64,000 nucleotides of DNA, taken from assembly GCF_003259905.1 (NCBI RefSeq), contig NZ_QLMG01000017.1, forward strand, positions 20,518-84,517, written 5' to 3'. Below the pieces are notes generated by a model that did not search any database, was not told the origin of the DNA, and saw only the letters and a list, made by a program, of their open reading frames with translations. Made by a program: the position numbers and the translations under genes. Shown piece after piece: positions 17,004-25,448 of the stretch (positions within the stretch are counted from its first letter, which is position 1; each line of letters begins with the position of its first letter). The DNA comes from Salipiger aestuarii (GTDB taxonomy: Bacteria > Pseudomonadota > Alphaproteobacteria > Rhodobacterales > Rhodobacteraceae).

Positions 17004-18293
17004 TCAGTAGTTGGATTTGGTCTGAACGCAGGTCGAGGTTTCGGTGTTGTACATGCCGCAGTCCAGCTCTTTCCAATCGGATACGAGCGGGGCGGATTCG
17101 GGCAGGAAGTCGGTCCAGGCGTCACCCGCGACCGGCTCGGTCTGCGAGATGATGTCGAACTGGCCGTCGGCGCGGATTTCGCCGATCAGAACCGGCTTGG
17201 ACAGGTGATGGTTGGTGCCCATCACCGCCATGCCGCCGGTCAGGTTCGGAAATTCCAACCCCCACATGTTTTCGCGCACCGCGTCCACATCGGTGGTGCC
17301 TGCGGCCTCGACGGCCTGTACCCACATGTTGAAGCCGATGTAATGCGCTTCCATCGGGTCGTTGGTGACGCGGCTGTCATCGCCGATGAACGCGTGCCAT
17401 TCGTCGATGAACGCGGCGTTTTCGGGGGTGTCGGCGGTCATGAAGTAGTTCCACGCGGCCAGGTGCCCGACCAGGTTCGACGTATCCAGCCCCGACAGTT
17501 CCTCTTCGCCGACCGAAAAGGCGACGACGGGGATGTCGTCGGCCGACACGTTCGCCGCCGCCAGTTCCTTGTAGAACCCGATGTTGGCATCGCCGTTGAT
17601 GGTCGAGATCACGCCGACCTGCTTGCCGTCCTCACCAAGCGCCACCACGTCGGACACGATGGTCGACCAGTCGGACTGGCCGAAGGGGGTGTAGTTGACG
17701 AAGATGTCCTCGGCCGCGATGCCCTTGGAGGTCAGGTAGGATTCAAGGATGTTGTTGGTGGTGCGCGGGTAGACATAGTCGGTGCCGAGCAGGGCGAATT
17801 TCTCGACGCCCAGCTCATCCAGGAAATAGTCGACCGCCGGGATCGCCTGCTGGTTCGGCGCGGCGCCGGTGTAAAAGACGTTCTTGGACGATTCCTCGCC
17901 CTCGTACTGGACGGGATAGAAATACAGCGCGTTCAGTTCTTCGAGCACCGGCAGCACGGCCTTGCGGCTGGACGAGGTCCACGACCCGAAGGTCACGTCG
18001 ACCTCGTCGTTGGAAATCAGCTCGCGCGCCTTTTCGGCGAACAGCGGCCAGTCGGACGCGGGGTCCTTTACCACCGCTTCCAGTTCGCAGCCCAGCAGGC
18101 CACCTGCCGCGTTCTGCTTTTCGATCAGCATCAGCATGGTGTCTTTCAGCGTGGTCTCTGAAATCGCCATCGTACCGGACAGCGAATGCAGCACGCCCAC
18201 CTTGATCGGGCATTCGGTTTCCTGCGCCGAAACGGCACCGGCACAAGCCAGCGCCGCGGCGGCGACCCCCGAAAGCTTCATCATCTCGATCAT
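17004..18293 (-). CDS. urtA: Urea-binding periplasmic protein UrtA
   Basis: 429 residues from the ATG at 18293; the 46-residue in-frame upstream extension is unlikely because the signal peptide starts at this Met. Signal peptide ~1-22 (ALACAGAVSAQE). The mature protein has the UrtA/AmiC-like fold with KVGVLHSLSGTMAISE at its start and ALYFYPVQYEGEESS in the ligand region. It captures urea for UrtBCDE. First gene of the operon, usually under nitrogen control in relatives. Confidence 0.95.
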   Translation of the reverse strand: MIEMMKLSGVAAAALACAGAVSAQETECPIKVGVLHSLSGTMAISETTLKDTMLMLIEKQNAAGGLLGCELEAVVKDPASDWPLFAEKARELISNDEVDVTFGSWTSSSRKAVLPVLEELNALYFYPVQYEGEESSKNVFYTGAAPNQQAIPAVDYFLDELGVEKFALLGTDYVYPRTTNNILESYLTSKGIAAEDIFVNYTPFGQSDWSTIVSDVVALGEDGKQVGVISTINGDANIGFYKELAAANVSADDIPVVAFSVGEEELSGLDTSNLVGHLAAWNYFMTADTPENAAFIDEWHAFIGDDSRVTNDPMEAHYIGFNMWVQAVEAAGTTDVDAVRENMWGLEFPNLTGGMAVMGTNHHLSKPVLIGEIRADGQFDIISQTEPVAGDAWTDFLPESAPLVSDWKELDCGMYNTETSTCVQTKSNY

Positions 18294-18771
18294 GAAATCA
18301 CATCCCTTGTGTGCGACTGTTGCAGGCCGACGCAGACCTTGCGCGTGCAAGGCCCGACTGTCGCGGCCCGTGGTGTTCGTCGCTTTTAATATCTGCGCCC
18401 CGGCGCTTTCGGATGCTTCCTCTTGCGCCACGACATCCCCGTATTGCGCCGGCCCAAGACAGGCGCGGCCCTGTTGTTATCCGAGGTCGCGGGGTGCCGC
18501 AGGGGAAATCGCGCGGCATATGCCGTGACTTGCATGCGTGATTAATTCATGCGCTTTTTTTCACGGTGGTGTCCGATAATTGTGCTAAACCGAAACGGTG
18601 AGGGGTCTCGCTTCGGAAATTCCCGGTGTTCGACATGTGCGTGGATTCGAATTACGGGCCGATTGCCTGTAAAATAAGCGGAACAGGCGGTCTCTGAACG
18701 ATTTTTCGGAAGGGGGCTTTCACTCTTGCGGTGAAACGTGGAATTTGAGGCGAGAACACGAAGGGAAGAGC
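18294..18771. promoter_or_regulatory. Divergent promoter region between urtA and the Anbu operon
   Basis: 478 bp without a gene. It holds the leaders of urtA (minus) and of the ATP-grasp gene (plus). A GATAAT hexamer at 18575-18580 could be a -10 for the plus strand, but no good -35 is spaced for it. The stretch 18536-18560 is unusually AT-rich for this genome (GATTAATTCATGCGCTTTTTTT). I found no convincing NtrC or sigma-54 site. Confidence 0.45.
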
Positions 18772-20196
18772 ATGAGCGCCACGCAAGCCAAGATCTTCAA
18801 CGAGATGATGAATGGGCCGGACGTGCGCGCCGCCTATGCCAATCTCGAAACGTGGTATCGGTCGATGCCGCCGGAACTGCGAAACCTCAAGCAGTCCGAG
18901 GCCGAGGCGCTGTTTCGACGGGTCGGCATCACGTTTGCGGTCTATGGCGAGGGGGGCGACCCGGAACGGCTGATTCCGTTCGACATGTTTCCGCGGGTGA
19001 TGACAGCCGAGGAATGGCGCAAGCTCGACAAGGGTATCCGCCAGCGGGCCGCGGCGCTGAACGCCTTTCTGTGCGATGTCTACGGCCGCCGCGAAATCAT
19101 CAGGGCGGGCAAGATCCCCGAACATCTGGTGACCAACAACGAAGCCTATGAAAAGGCCGCAATCGGTTTCAGGCCGCCGGGGGGCGTGTTCAGTCATATC
19201 GTCGGGGTCGATCTGGTGCGCACCGGGCCGGACGAATTCTATGTGCTCGAAGACAACTGCCGCACGCCGTCGGGTGTCAGCTACATGCTGCAAAACCGCG
19301 AAATCATGATGCGCATGTATCCGCAGCTGTTCATGGAAAACCGCATCGCGCCGGTCGATGGCTATGCCTCGGCGCTGAAACGCACGCTGGCCTCGGTGGC
19401 GCCCAAGAAATGCGTCTCCGAGCCGAAAATCGTCATTCTGACGCCGGGCCAGTTCAATTCGGCCTATTACGAACATTCCTTCCTGGCCGATCTCATGGGG
19501 GTGGAGCTGGTCGAGGGGCAGGACCTGTTCGTCGAGGGTGATTTCGTCTGGATGAAGACCACCGAAGGCCCCAAAAAGGTCGACGTGATCTATCGGAGGA
19601 TCGACGACAGCTTCCTTGATCCGCTGTGCTTTCGCCCCGATTCCATGCTGGGGGTGCCGGGGCTGATGAACGTCTACCGTTCGGGCGGCGTGACGATCTG
19701 TTCCGCCCCCGGCGCCGGGGTCGCCGACGACAAGGCGATCTATACCTATGTGCCCGAGATGATACGCTTTTATCTTGGCGAAGAGCCGGTGCTGGAAAAC
19801 GTGCCCACCTGGCAATGCGCCAAGGAGGACGATTGCAAATATGTGTTGGAAAACCTTGACGAGCTTGTCGTCAAGGAGGTTCACGGCTCGGGCGGCTACG
19901 GCATGCTGGTCGGCCCCAAGGCGGATAAATCCACCATCGAGGCTTTTGCCCACAAGATCCGTCAGAACCCCGACAACTACATCGCCCAGCCCACGCTGGC
20001 GCTGTCGGCGGTGCCCACCTTTGTCGAAGAAGGTATCGCGCCCCGCCACGTCGATCTGCGGCCCTATTGCCTTGTCGGTGAAAAGATCGAGCTGGTGCCG
20101 GGCGGACTGACCCGCGTGGCGCTGACCGAAGGCTCGCTCGTCGTGAATTCGTCGCAGGGCGGAGGTGTCAAGGACACCTGGGTCCTGGCGGAATAA
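18772..20196 (+). CDS. Circularly permuted ATP-grasp protein of the Anbu operon
   Basis: 474 residues from the ATG at 18772 with AGGGAAGAG upstream. It matches the DUF404/DUF407 circularly permuted ATP-grasp family: FYVLEDNCRTPSGVSYML, YRRIDDSFLDPLCF, ELVVKEVHGSGGYGMLVGP and RHVDLRPY. The metal and ATP residues (Glu/Asn in the EDN motif, Lys in VVKEV) are present. ATP-grasp enzymes of this type are predicted amide or peptide ligases. First gene of a four-gene operon with an alpha-E protein, a transglutaminase-like protein and Anbu. Substrate unknown. Confidence 0.92.
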   Translation: MSATQAKIFNEMMNGPDVRAAYANLETWYRSMPPELRNLKQSEAEALFRRVGITFAVYGEGGDPERLIPFDMFPRVMTAEEWRKLDKGIRQRAAALNAFLCDVYGRREIIRAGKIPEHLVTNNEAYEKAAIGFRPPGGVFSHIVGVDLVRTGPDEFYVLEDNCRTPSGVSYMLQNREIMMRMYPQLFMENRIAPVDGYASALKRTLASVAPKKCVSEPKIVILTPGQFNSAYYEHSFLADLMGVELVEGQDLFVEGDFVWMKTTEGPKKVDVIYRRIDDSFLDPLCFRPDSMLGVPGLMNVYRSGGVTICSAPGAGVADDKAIYTYVPEMIRFYLGEEPVLENVPTWQCAKEDDCKYVLENLDELVVKEVHGSGGYGMLVGPKADKSTIEAFAHKIRQNPDNYIAQPTLALSAVPTFVEEGIAPRHVDLRPYCLVGEKIELVPGGLTRVALTEGSLVVNSSQGGGVKDTWVLAE

Positions 20197-20213
20197 GGGC
20201 GGAAGGACACACA

Positions 20214-21167
20214 ATGCTGAGCCGCACCGCAGATCACCTGTACTGGATGGCCCGCTATCTCGAGCGCGCCGAAACCACATCCCGTCTGCTGGAAGTCGGG
20301 GCGCGCACCGCGCTGTTGCCCGACCCGTCGGGGGGGTATCGCAACGATTGGGAAGCCGTGCTTCAGGCCAAGGGCACGCTTGAGGAGTTCAAGGAAAAAT
20401 ACGGCGATACCAACCAGCGCAACATCGAAACCTGGCTGTTCTTCGATTCCGACAATCCGGCGTCGGTGCTGTCGTGCATCAACGCCGCGCGGGAAAACGC
20501 CCGCGTGGTGCGCACGGCGCTGACCTCGACGGTGTGGGATGCGATCAACAGTGCCTATCAGGAACTCAAGCAGTTGCAGCGGGTCGAACGCAGCAAGCTG
20601 ATGGTCACCGATCTGACCGAATGGACGCAGCGTTTTTGCCATCTGGTGCGGGGCTGCATTTCGGCCACGCAACTGCGCAACGATGGCTATGCCTTCATGG
20701 GCATCGGCACCTCGATCGAGCGTGCCGACAACACCGCCCGGCTGATCGACGTGAAATACTACGTTCTGCTGCCGTCGCTCAGCTATGTCGGCTCGGGGCT
20801 GGACCAGTCGCAATGGGCGCTCCTGTTGCAGTCGATGACGGCTCAGCGCGCGTTCAACTGGTCCTATTCCGGCGAAATCACGGCGCAAAAGATCGCGCAT
20901 CTGTTGATCCTGAACCGCAAGTTCCCCCGCTCGCTGCTGTCCAGCGTCCAGTGGACCTGCGATCACCTCGACGACATCGCGCAGAACTATGCCAACGGCA
21001 CCCGTGCCCAGCAGGACGCGCATCAGCTGTTCGACGATCTGTCCCGCGCCACCGTCGATGACATCTTTGACGAAGGTCTGCACGAGTTTCTGCAACGGTT
21101 TGTCGCCCGCAACGCCGGGCTGGCCAACACGGTGCAGGATGTATATCTTCGGGGGATCCCCGCATGA
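20214..21167 (+). CDS. Alpha-E domain protein (DUF403)
   Basis: 317 residues, almost entirely helical. Family hallmarks: LSRTADHLYWMARYLERAE at the N-terminus, ARENARVVR, and FMGIGTSIERADNTARLIDVKYY. These conserved Glu/Arg helices are repeated within the protein. Function is not established; it almost always accompanies the permuted ATP-grasp gene and is probably its partner. It starts 17 bp after the ATP-grasp stop and overlaps the transglutaminase start by ATGA. Confidence 0.92.
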   Translation: MLSRTADHLYWMARYLERAETTSRLLEVGARTALLPDPSGGYRNDWEAVLQAKGTLEEFKEKYGDTNQRNIETWLFFDSDNPASVLSCINAARENARVVRTALTSTVWDAINSAYQELKQLQRVERSKLMVTDLTEWTQRFCHLVRGCISATQLRNDGYAFMGIGTSIERADNTARLIDVKYYVLLPSLSYVGSGLDQSQWALLLQSMTAQRAFNWSYSGEITAQKIAHLLILNRKFPRSLLSSVQWTCDHLDDIAQNYANGTRAQQDAHQLFDDLSRATVDDIFDEGLHEFLQRFVARNAGLANTVQDVYLRGIPA

Positions 21168-21991
21168 GACTGACCGTTCGTCATACCACCCGCTACCGTT
21201 TCGAAGAGCCCGTGCGCGAGGTTGTCCAGTCGCTGCGGCTGTGGCCATGCGATTGCGCCTCGCAGAAAGTGCTGCGCTGGGACGTCGCGACCGAAGGCGC
21301 GCTGCGCGGCGCCGAATTTATCGACGGGGCGGGGGACCGCACCGCCTTGGCCAGCTGGCGTGGCCCCATTGACACGCTCAGCGTCGTTGTCACCGGCGAG
21401 GTGGAAACCTCGGATTTGTTCGGCGTCTTGCGCGATCATCGCGAAAAGGGACCAGCTTCGCTATATCTGCGTGCAACGCGACACATCAAGGCCGATCAGG
21501 ATCTGCGGGATCTGGCGATCTCGGCGCTGGACGGCATGACATCCGCGACGGAACTTGACCGGGCCCATGCGCTTGCCGCGGCCGTCGGTGAGGCGATCGA
21601 ATTCGCGCCGGGCGAAACCCGACCGCACACCACCGCGGCCGAGGCTCTGGCCGGCGGGAAGGGGGTTTGCCAGGATCATACCCATGCGCTGATCTCGGTC
21701 GCGCATGTGGCGGGCATCCCCGCGCGCTATGTCATGGGCTACCTTCAGGCGGGCGGCGCCGACGACCCGAACGAAGCAAGCCACGCCTGGGCCGAACTGT
21801 TCGTGCCCGAACTGGGCTGGGTCGGGTTCGATGCGGCCAATCGGTGCTGCCCGGACGAACGCTATATCCGCCTTGGGTCGGGTTATGATGCGCAGGACGC
21901 GGCCCCGATCCGCGGGCTTGTGCAGGGCAGTTCACCCGAGGAACACCTTGAGGTTGAAGTCGAGGTCACATCCGAGCAGCAGCAGCAATAG
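21164..21991 (+). CDS. Transglutaminase-like cysteine protease of the Anbu operon
   Basis: 275 residues. The N-terminal ~85 residues match the bacterial transglutaminase-like N-terminal domain (MRLTVRHTTRYRFEEPV). The core has the catalytic triad pattern: Cys in GKGVCQDHTH, His in ASHAWAEL and Asp in VGFDAANR. No signal peptide is seen, so it should act in the cytoplasm on a peptide-like product of the ATP-grasp partner. The C-terminus is a short Glu/Gln-rich tail. ATGA overlap with the preceding gene. Confidence 0.92.
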   Translation: MRLTVRHTTRYRFEEPVREVVQSLRLWPCDCASQKVLRWDVATEGALRGAEFIDGAGDRTALASWRGPIDTLSVVVTGEVETSDLFGVLRDHREKGPASLYLRATRHIKADQDLRDLAISALDGMTSATELDRAHALAAAVGEAIEFAPGETRPHTTAAEALAGGKGVCQDHTHALISVAHVAGIPARYVMGYLQAGGADDPNEASHAWAELFVPELGWVGFDAANRCCPDERYIRLGSGYDAQDAAPIRGLVQGSSPEEHLEVEVEVTSEQQQQ

Positions 21992-22076
21992 CGCGGCCCC
22001 GACTGCGCAACGCCATTGCCCCCCGCCCGGCGGCTCTTTATAGCCGTTGCGGTGCCGTTTGTGCAGGGGAGTCGCA

Positions 22077-22799
22077 ATGACCTATTGCGTTGGATTGATG
22101 CTGGACGCGGGGATTGTCCTGTTGTCCGATACCCGAACGAATGCGGGGCTCGACAATATCGCGACCTATCGCAAGATGTTTCTGTTCGAAACACCGGGCG
22201 AGCGGGCGATAGGGATCATGACGGCGGGGTCCTTGTCGATCACGCAGACGACCATGGCGCTGCTCAACGATGCCATCGAGGAGCCCGAAAACGACAAATC
22301 CATTCTGCGGGCGCCGACGATGCTGCAAGTGGCCGAGATCGTTGGAAATACACTGTCCGACGTGACTGCTGAAGTCTCCGCGAAGATGGAGCGGATGAGC
22401 CAGAGCGCCAGCGCGTCGATGATCGTGGCGGGACAACGCAAGGGCGGACCCATGCGCATGTTCCTGATCTATCCCGAGGGCAATTTCATCGAGGCGACCT
22501 CGGACACCCCGTTTTTGCAAATCGGAGAGCACAAGTACGGCAAGCCGATCCTCGATCGGGTGATCGACCCGTCCACCACGTTGGAAGATGCTGAAAAGGC
22601 TGTGCTCTTGTCCATGGATTCGACGCTTCGGTCAAATCTGAGCGTGGGCATGCCACTGGATTTCGCGATCATCGAAGCCGACAGTTTCAGGATCGGCCGG
22701 CGGCGTCGGATCGAAGCCGATGACGAAGGGTTCGCACGCATGAGCCACGCCTGGTCTGATGCGTTGCGCAGCGCTTTCCAGCAGATTGATCCAAGCTGA
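22077..22799 (+). CDS. Proteasome-type peptidase Anbu (bacterial proteasome-like)
   Basis: 240 residues from the ATG at 22077. Anbu is the proposed ancestor of proteasome beta subunits and HslV; it forms an open helical or ring assembly in characterised cases. The sequence begins MTYCVG, so removal of Met exposes Thr as N-terminal nucleophile. It has SDTRTNAGLDNI and GIMTAGSLSITQT, typical of the family. It is the last gene of the four-gene operon, 85 bp after the transglutaminase. In known genomes these four families travel together, which points to one pathway making and cutting a peptide-like compound; its nature is unknown. Confidence 0.93.
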   Translation: MTYCVGLMLDAGIVLLSDTRTNAGLDNIATYRKMFLFETPGERAIGIMTAGSLSITQTTMALLNDAIEEPENDKSILRAPTMLQVAEIVGNTLSDVTAEVSAKMERMSQSASASMIVAGQRKGGPMRMFLIYPEGNFIEATSDTPFLQIGEHKYGKPILDRVIDPSTTLEDAEKAVLLSMDSTLRSNLSVGMPLDFAIIEADSFRIGRRRRIEADDEGFARMSHAWSDALRSAFQQIDPS

Positions 22800-22873
22800 C
22801 GACGGGTCCAGCCGACGACGGGACCAACTGACGAGCGGCGCGCTGACGAGCATTCCCGCTGACGGTGCCACGC
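22795..22873 (+). repeat. Five tandem degenerate 16-bp repeats across the anbu stop codon
   Basis: Units: GCTGACGACGGGTCCA, GCCGACGACGGGACCA, ACTGACGAGCGGCGC (15), GCTGACGAGCATTCCC, GCTGACGGTGCCACGC. The first unit contains the anbu TGA. The array fills half of the gap to the convergent cheD. It is non-coding and could affect the mRNA end or be a slippage-generated array. Confidence 0.65.
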
Positions 22874-22976
22874 GTCAGGTTGCGACGACACCGGGCCGCG
22901 CTTTTTGTGCCGCCGCGTGCATATCCGGCCGATCTTTCGGGAAGAGACCGGCGAACCGGGCCCGTGCAACAGTTTT

Positions 22977-23507
22977 TCAAAAAAGCGTGATCTCACCGTG
23001 GCTTGGCGGCGGCGGCACCTTGACGGTCGGTGCAATGCGCTCGACCTCTCCGGGCACTATATATTGTTTCACGCGCCCGTCTGTCGGCCAGAAACGGATG
23101 CGTCTTGCGGCATGGCCCCCGATGCTTTCGGACGCGACCGGGATGCCTTCGTTTTGCAGGAACTCCTTTGCGAATGCAGTGTTCGACGTGCCGATGTCGC
23201 GCAAGTGAGACAGCATCTTGGCACCGCCGAAAAGCTTGGCCACCAGGCGATTTTTCTGGGCGCCTTGCTTGAGCATGTTGTTGATCAGTAATTCCATGGA
23301 GTAGGCACCATACCGGATATCCTCTCCTTCGGCGCCGGATCGGCTGGGAAGGAGAAAATGATTCATGCCGCCAAGCCTTGCGACCGAGTCGGTCAGGCAG
23401 ACGGCCGCGCAGGACCCCAAGACGGTGGACAGGACGCAATTAACGTCATTCGAGATATGATATTCGCCCTGAACGACATTCACGAGTGTTTCGTTAGCTT
23501 GCATCAT
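22977..23507 (-). CDS. cheD: Chemoreceptor glutamine deamidase CheD
   Basis: 176 residues from the first of two tandem ATGs (23507), which has AGGAGG at proper distance. Family motifs: STVLGSCAAVCL with catalytic Cys, GMNHFLLP with catalytic His, and KLFGGAKML. CheD deamidates receptor glutamines and can couple to CheC/CheX-type phosphatases. It is the last gene of the che operon and overlaps the cheB stop (ATGA). Receptor genes are not in the window. Confidence 0.95.
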   Translation of the reverse strand: MMQANETLVNVVQGEYHISNDVNCVLSTVLGSCAAVCLTDSVARLGGMNHFLLPSRSGAEGEDIRYGAYSMELLINNMLKQGAQKNRLVAKLFGGAKMLSHLRDIGTSNTAFAKEFLQNEGIPVASESIGGHAARRIRFWPTDGRVKQYIVPGEVERIAPTVKVPPPPSHGEITLF

Positions 23508-24568
23508 GTTGTGGCCCTCCTTTGCGTTGCTCTGGGCGGGATCGCAGCGCAGGCACGCAGGATTTCGGGCCCGATCTTTTGCAGCGGCAGGCACCGACGT
23601 GCTGCGTCAAGTTCCATTGCGGCGCGGGGCATTCCGTAGACCGTGCTCGTCGCTTCGTCCTGGGCGATGGTGCAGGCGCCGGCATCGTGCAAGGCCTTGA
23701 GTCCCCGCGCGCCGTCGCGGCCCATTCCGGTCAACAATGCGGCCACCGCACGGCTTGCCCCCGGCACCGCAGACTGGAACATGGCATCTACGGAGGGCAT
23801 GTGGCCGGAGATCGGCGTCCCGGCAAGCAGGGTGATGCGCATCGGGCGCCCGCCCCCAAGCCGCATATGCGCCCTGCTTCCTGCTGCAAGGGCGATCTGG
23901 CCGCGGCCGATCCGGTCACCATCCCGTGCGGCGCGCACTTCGGCTGCGCATTGCCTGTCAAGCAGTCGGGTCAAGCTTTCACCGAACCCGCCGCCGGTAT
24001 GCTGCACGATGAAGGTCGGGGGACAATCGGGCGGAAAGCACGACAGCACCGAAATCAAGGCATCAACACCTCCGGTCGATGCGCCGATTAGAATAAACGC
24101 CCCAGAGTCCGCCATTTCAGCAGGGGGCGCCGGGTTTGTGATCGTTTGGCGCGCCGGTGATACGGCGCCGGACGCAGCGCCGTGTCGCCGAGATCTGCGT
24201 GTGACGGTTTGAAGTCGCTCAATCAGTTCCGCACCGCTGATGCTGCCGCTGATCGGAAAAAGATCCGAGTTCCGCTCCCACGGGGATTCCTGGTCGCGCC
24301 ACCCTCCGCCGGTTTGATCGCTGATCACAAGCCAGCGCACATCCAAAGCGGAGAAGAGCGCGCGCATGACCTCGAATTCAGGTTCTCGCGCCAATTGGCC
24401 CGAGATCACGACGGCCATCGGTGTCTTCTCCTCAACCTCTGTGTAGGTTGCCATAAGATCACGCGTTTCGCTGATGATTTGAACCATCGGGGCGGCGCAT
24501 AGGTCCGTCGCGATCTTTCGGCGCAAGCCCATGTCCGGGACTGCGATGATCAGCGTGATCGTGCTCAT
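23504..24568 (-). CDS. cheB: Chemotaxis methylesterase CheB with degenerate receiver domain
   Basis: 354 residues from the ATG at 24568; an ATG at 24586 would add six residues. The C-terminal methylesterase is intact: Ser164 (GASTGG), His190 (IVQHTGGGF) and Asp285 (GMGRDGARG). It removes methyl groups from receptors in adaptation. The first ~120 residues resemble a receiver but keep only one of the two acidic N-terminal residues (AVPDM), and the phospho-acceptor Asp is replaced by Ser56 (VVISG). So it is unlikely to be switched by CheA phosphorylation. The linker (~120-155) is Pro/Ala-rich. A 126-bp gap separates it from the upstream gene. Confidence 0.92.
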   Translation of the reverse strand: MSTITLIIAVPDMGLRRKIATDLCAAPMVQIISETRDLMATYTEVEEKTPMAVVISGQLAREPEFEVMRALFSALDVRWLVISDQTGGGWRDQESPWERNSDLFPISGSISGAELIERLQTVTRRSRRHGAASGAVSPARQTITNPAPPAEMADSGAFILIGASTGGVDALISVLSCFPPDCPPTFIVQHTGGGFGESLTRLLDRQCAAEVRAARDGDRIGRGQIALAAGSRAHMRLGGGRPMRITLLAGTPISGHMPSVDAMFQSAVPGASRAVAALLTGMGRDGARGLKALHDAGACTIAQDEATSTVYGMPRAAMELDAARRCLPLQKIGPEILRACAAIPPRATQRRATT

Positions 24569-24694
24569 CCACGATACCTTTCTCATGTTAAACAGCGCCC
24601 CCAGGCATGATATGCTTTGAACCGATGCCGTCCCGATCGATTTCCGAAGCCGTCGGCGGCTGTACCGCCTTCAGTTTCGAGCCTAGTTTCGAAG

Positions 24695-25051
24695 TCAGAA
24701 AAGCTCTGGAGGGTTCGCGCTAAGTTCCTCATGGTCCGATCCGCTCAGGCGGCGACCGAGATCCCGCAGAGGAATTGCCGAAAGTTCCCTTGTCAGGTCG
24801 ACGGTGTGATGATCGTCCAGCCTGGCGGCCAGCTTCTCAACGTAGGTGGCAAGTGCGTCGGTTGATTGGGCAAGCATGTCGAGCTCCTGAAGCGCCGTGA
24901 TGGCCACGTTGCCAAGACGCGCGCTCCCGTCGGTATAGACCTCTTCCATTCCGTGCTCGAGCCGTTCAAGGCGTTGCTGAAGGTGCCGGATCTCTTGCGA
25001 CAAGAGCCGGCCCGCCTTGCTAGGGGTCAAATGCGCGTCCGAAATGAGCAT
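24695..25051 (-). CDS. Small helical protein in the che operon, possible CheZ-like phosphatase
   Basis: 118 residues. I do not recognise a named family. It is predicted all-helical, with heptad-like runs (IRHLQQRLERLEHGMEEV, ~21-38) and a second long helix containing LQELDMLAQSTDAL. In that helix Asp58 and Gln62 make a DxxxQ pattern, the active-site pattern of CheZ phosphatases (DLTGQ in E. coli). It ends one base before cheY's stop region and is co-transcribed with cheY and cheB. The operon has no other CheY phosphatase such as CheC or CheX. The phosphatase idea is inference; it could instead be an adaptor. Confidence 0.7.
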   Translation of the reverse strand: MLISDAHLTPSKAGRLLSQEIRHLQQRLERLEHGMEEVYTDGSARLGNVAITALQELDMLAQSTDALATYVEKLAARLDDHHTVDLTRELSAIPLRDLGRRLSGSDHEELSANPPELF

Positions 25052-25052
25052 A

Positions 25053-25439
25053 TCAGAGCTTCCCGACCACGCTCTCGATGCACTGCTTCATGGACTGCGA
25101 CGTGAAGGGTTTCTTGATCATGTTGTTCAATCCCCATTTCTTCGCATCCGCTACCATTTGAGGAGTCGGTTTGCCCGTGACGAGGATGAAACCCATACGC
25201 TGGGTCGCCTGGTTTTTTCGCACGGCCTGCAACAGACCCAAGCCATCCATGTTGGGCATGTTGAAATCGGACAGAATCAAGTGAACTGGGCTTCCCAGAA
25301 TTCGCGCAAGCGCCTTTTGGCCGTCATTTTCTGTCAGGTAGTTCTTGATACCAATCTCATCGAGTGCCTGAGTGATCAATCCACGGCTGGTGGCCATGTC
25401 GTCGACCACCATGACCCGGAGGGAATCCTTGAGACTCAT
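25053..25439 (-). CDS. cheY: Chemotaxis response regulator CheY
   Basis: 128 residues, single receiver domain. Acidic pocket Asp13/Asp14 (VVDD), phospho-acceptor Asp58 (LSDFNMP), Thr88 (LVTGK) and Lys110 (KKPF) are all present. Phospho-CheY binds the flagellar switch to change rotation. More like E. coli CheY than the other cheY of this operon. Ten bases after cheR. Confidence 0.95.
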   Translation of the reverse strand: MSLKDSLRVMVVDDMATSRGLITQALDEIGIKNYLTENDGQKALARILGSPVHLILSDFNMPNMDGLGLLQAVRKNQATQRMGFILVTGKPTPQMVADAKKWGLNNMIKKPFTSQSMKQCIESVVGKL

Positions 25440-25448
25440 TCTTTTCTC

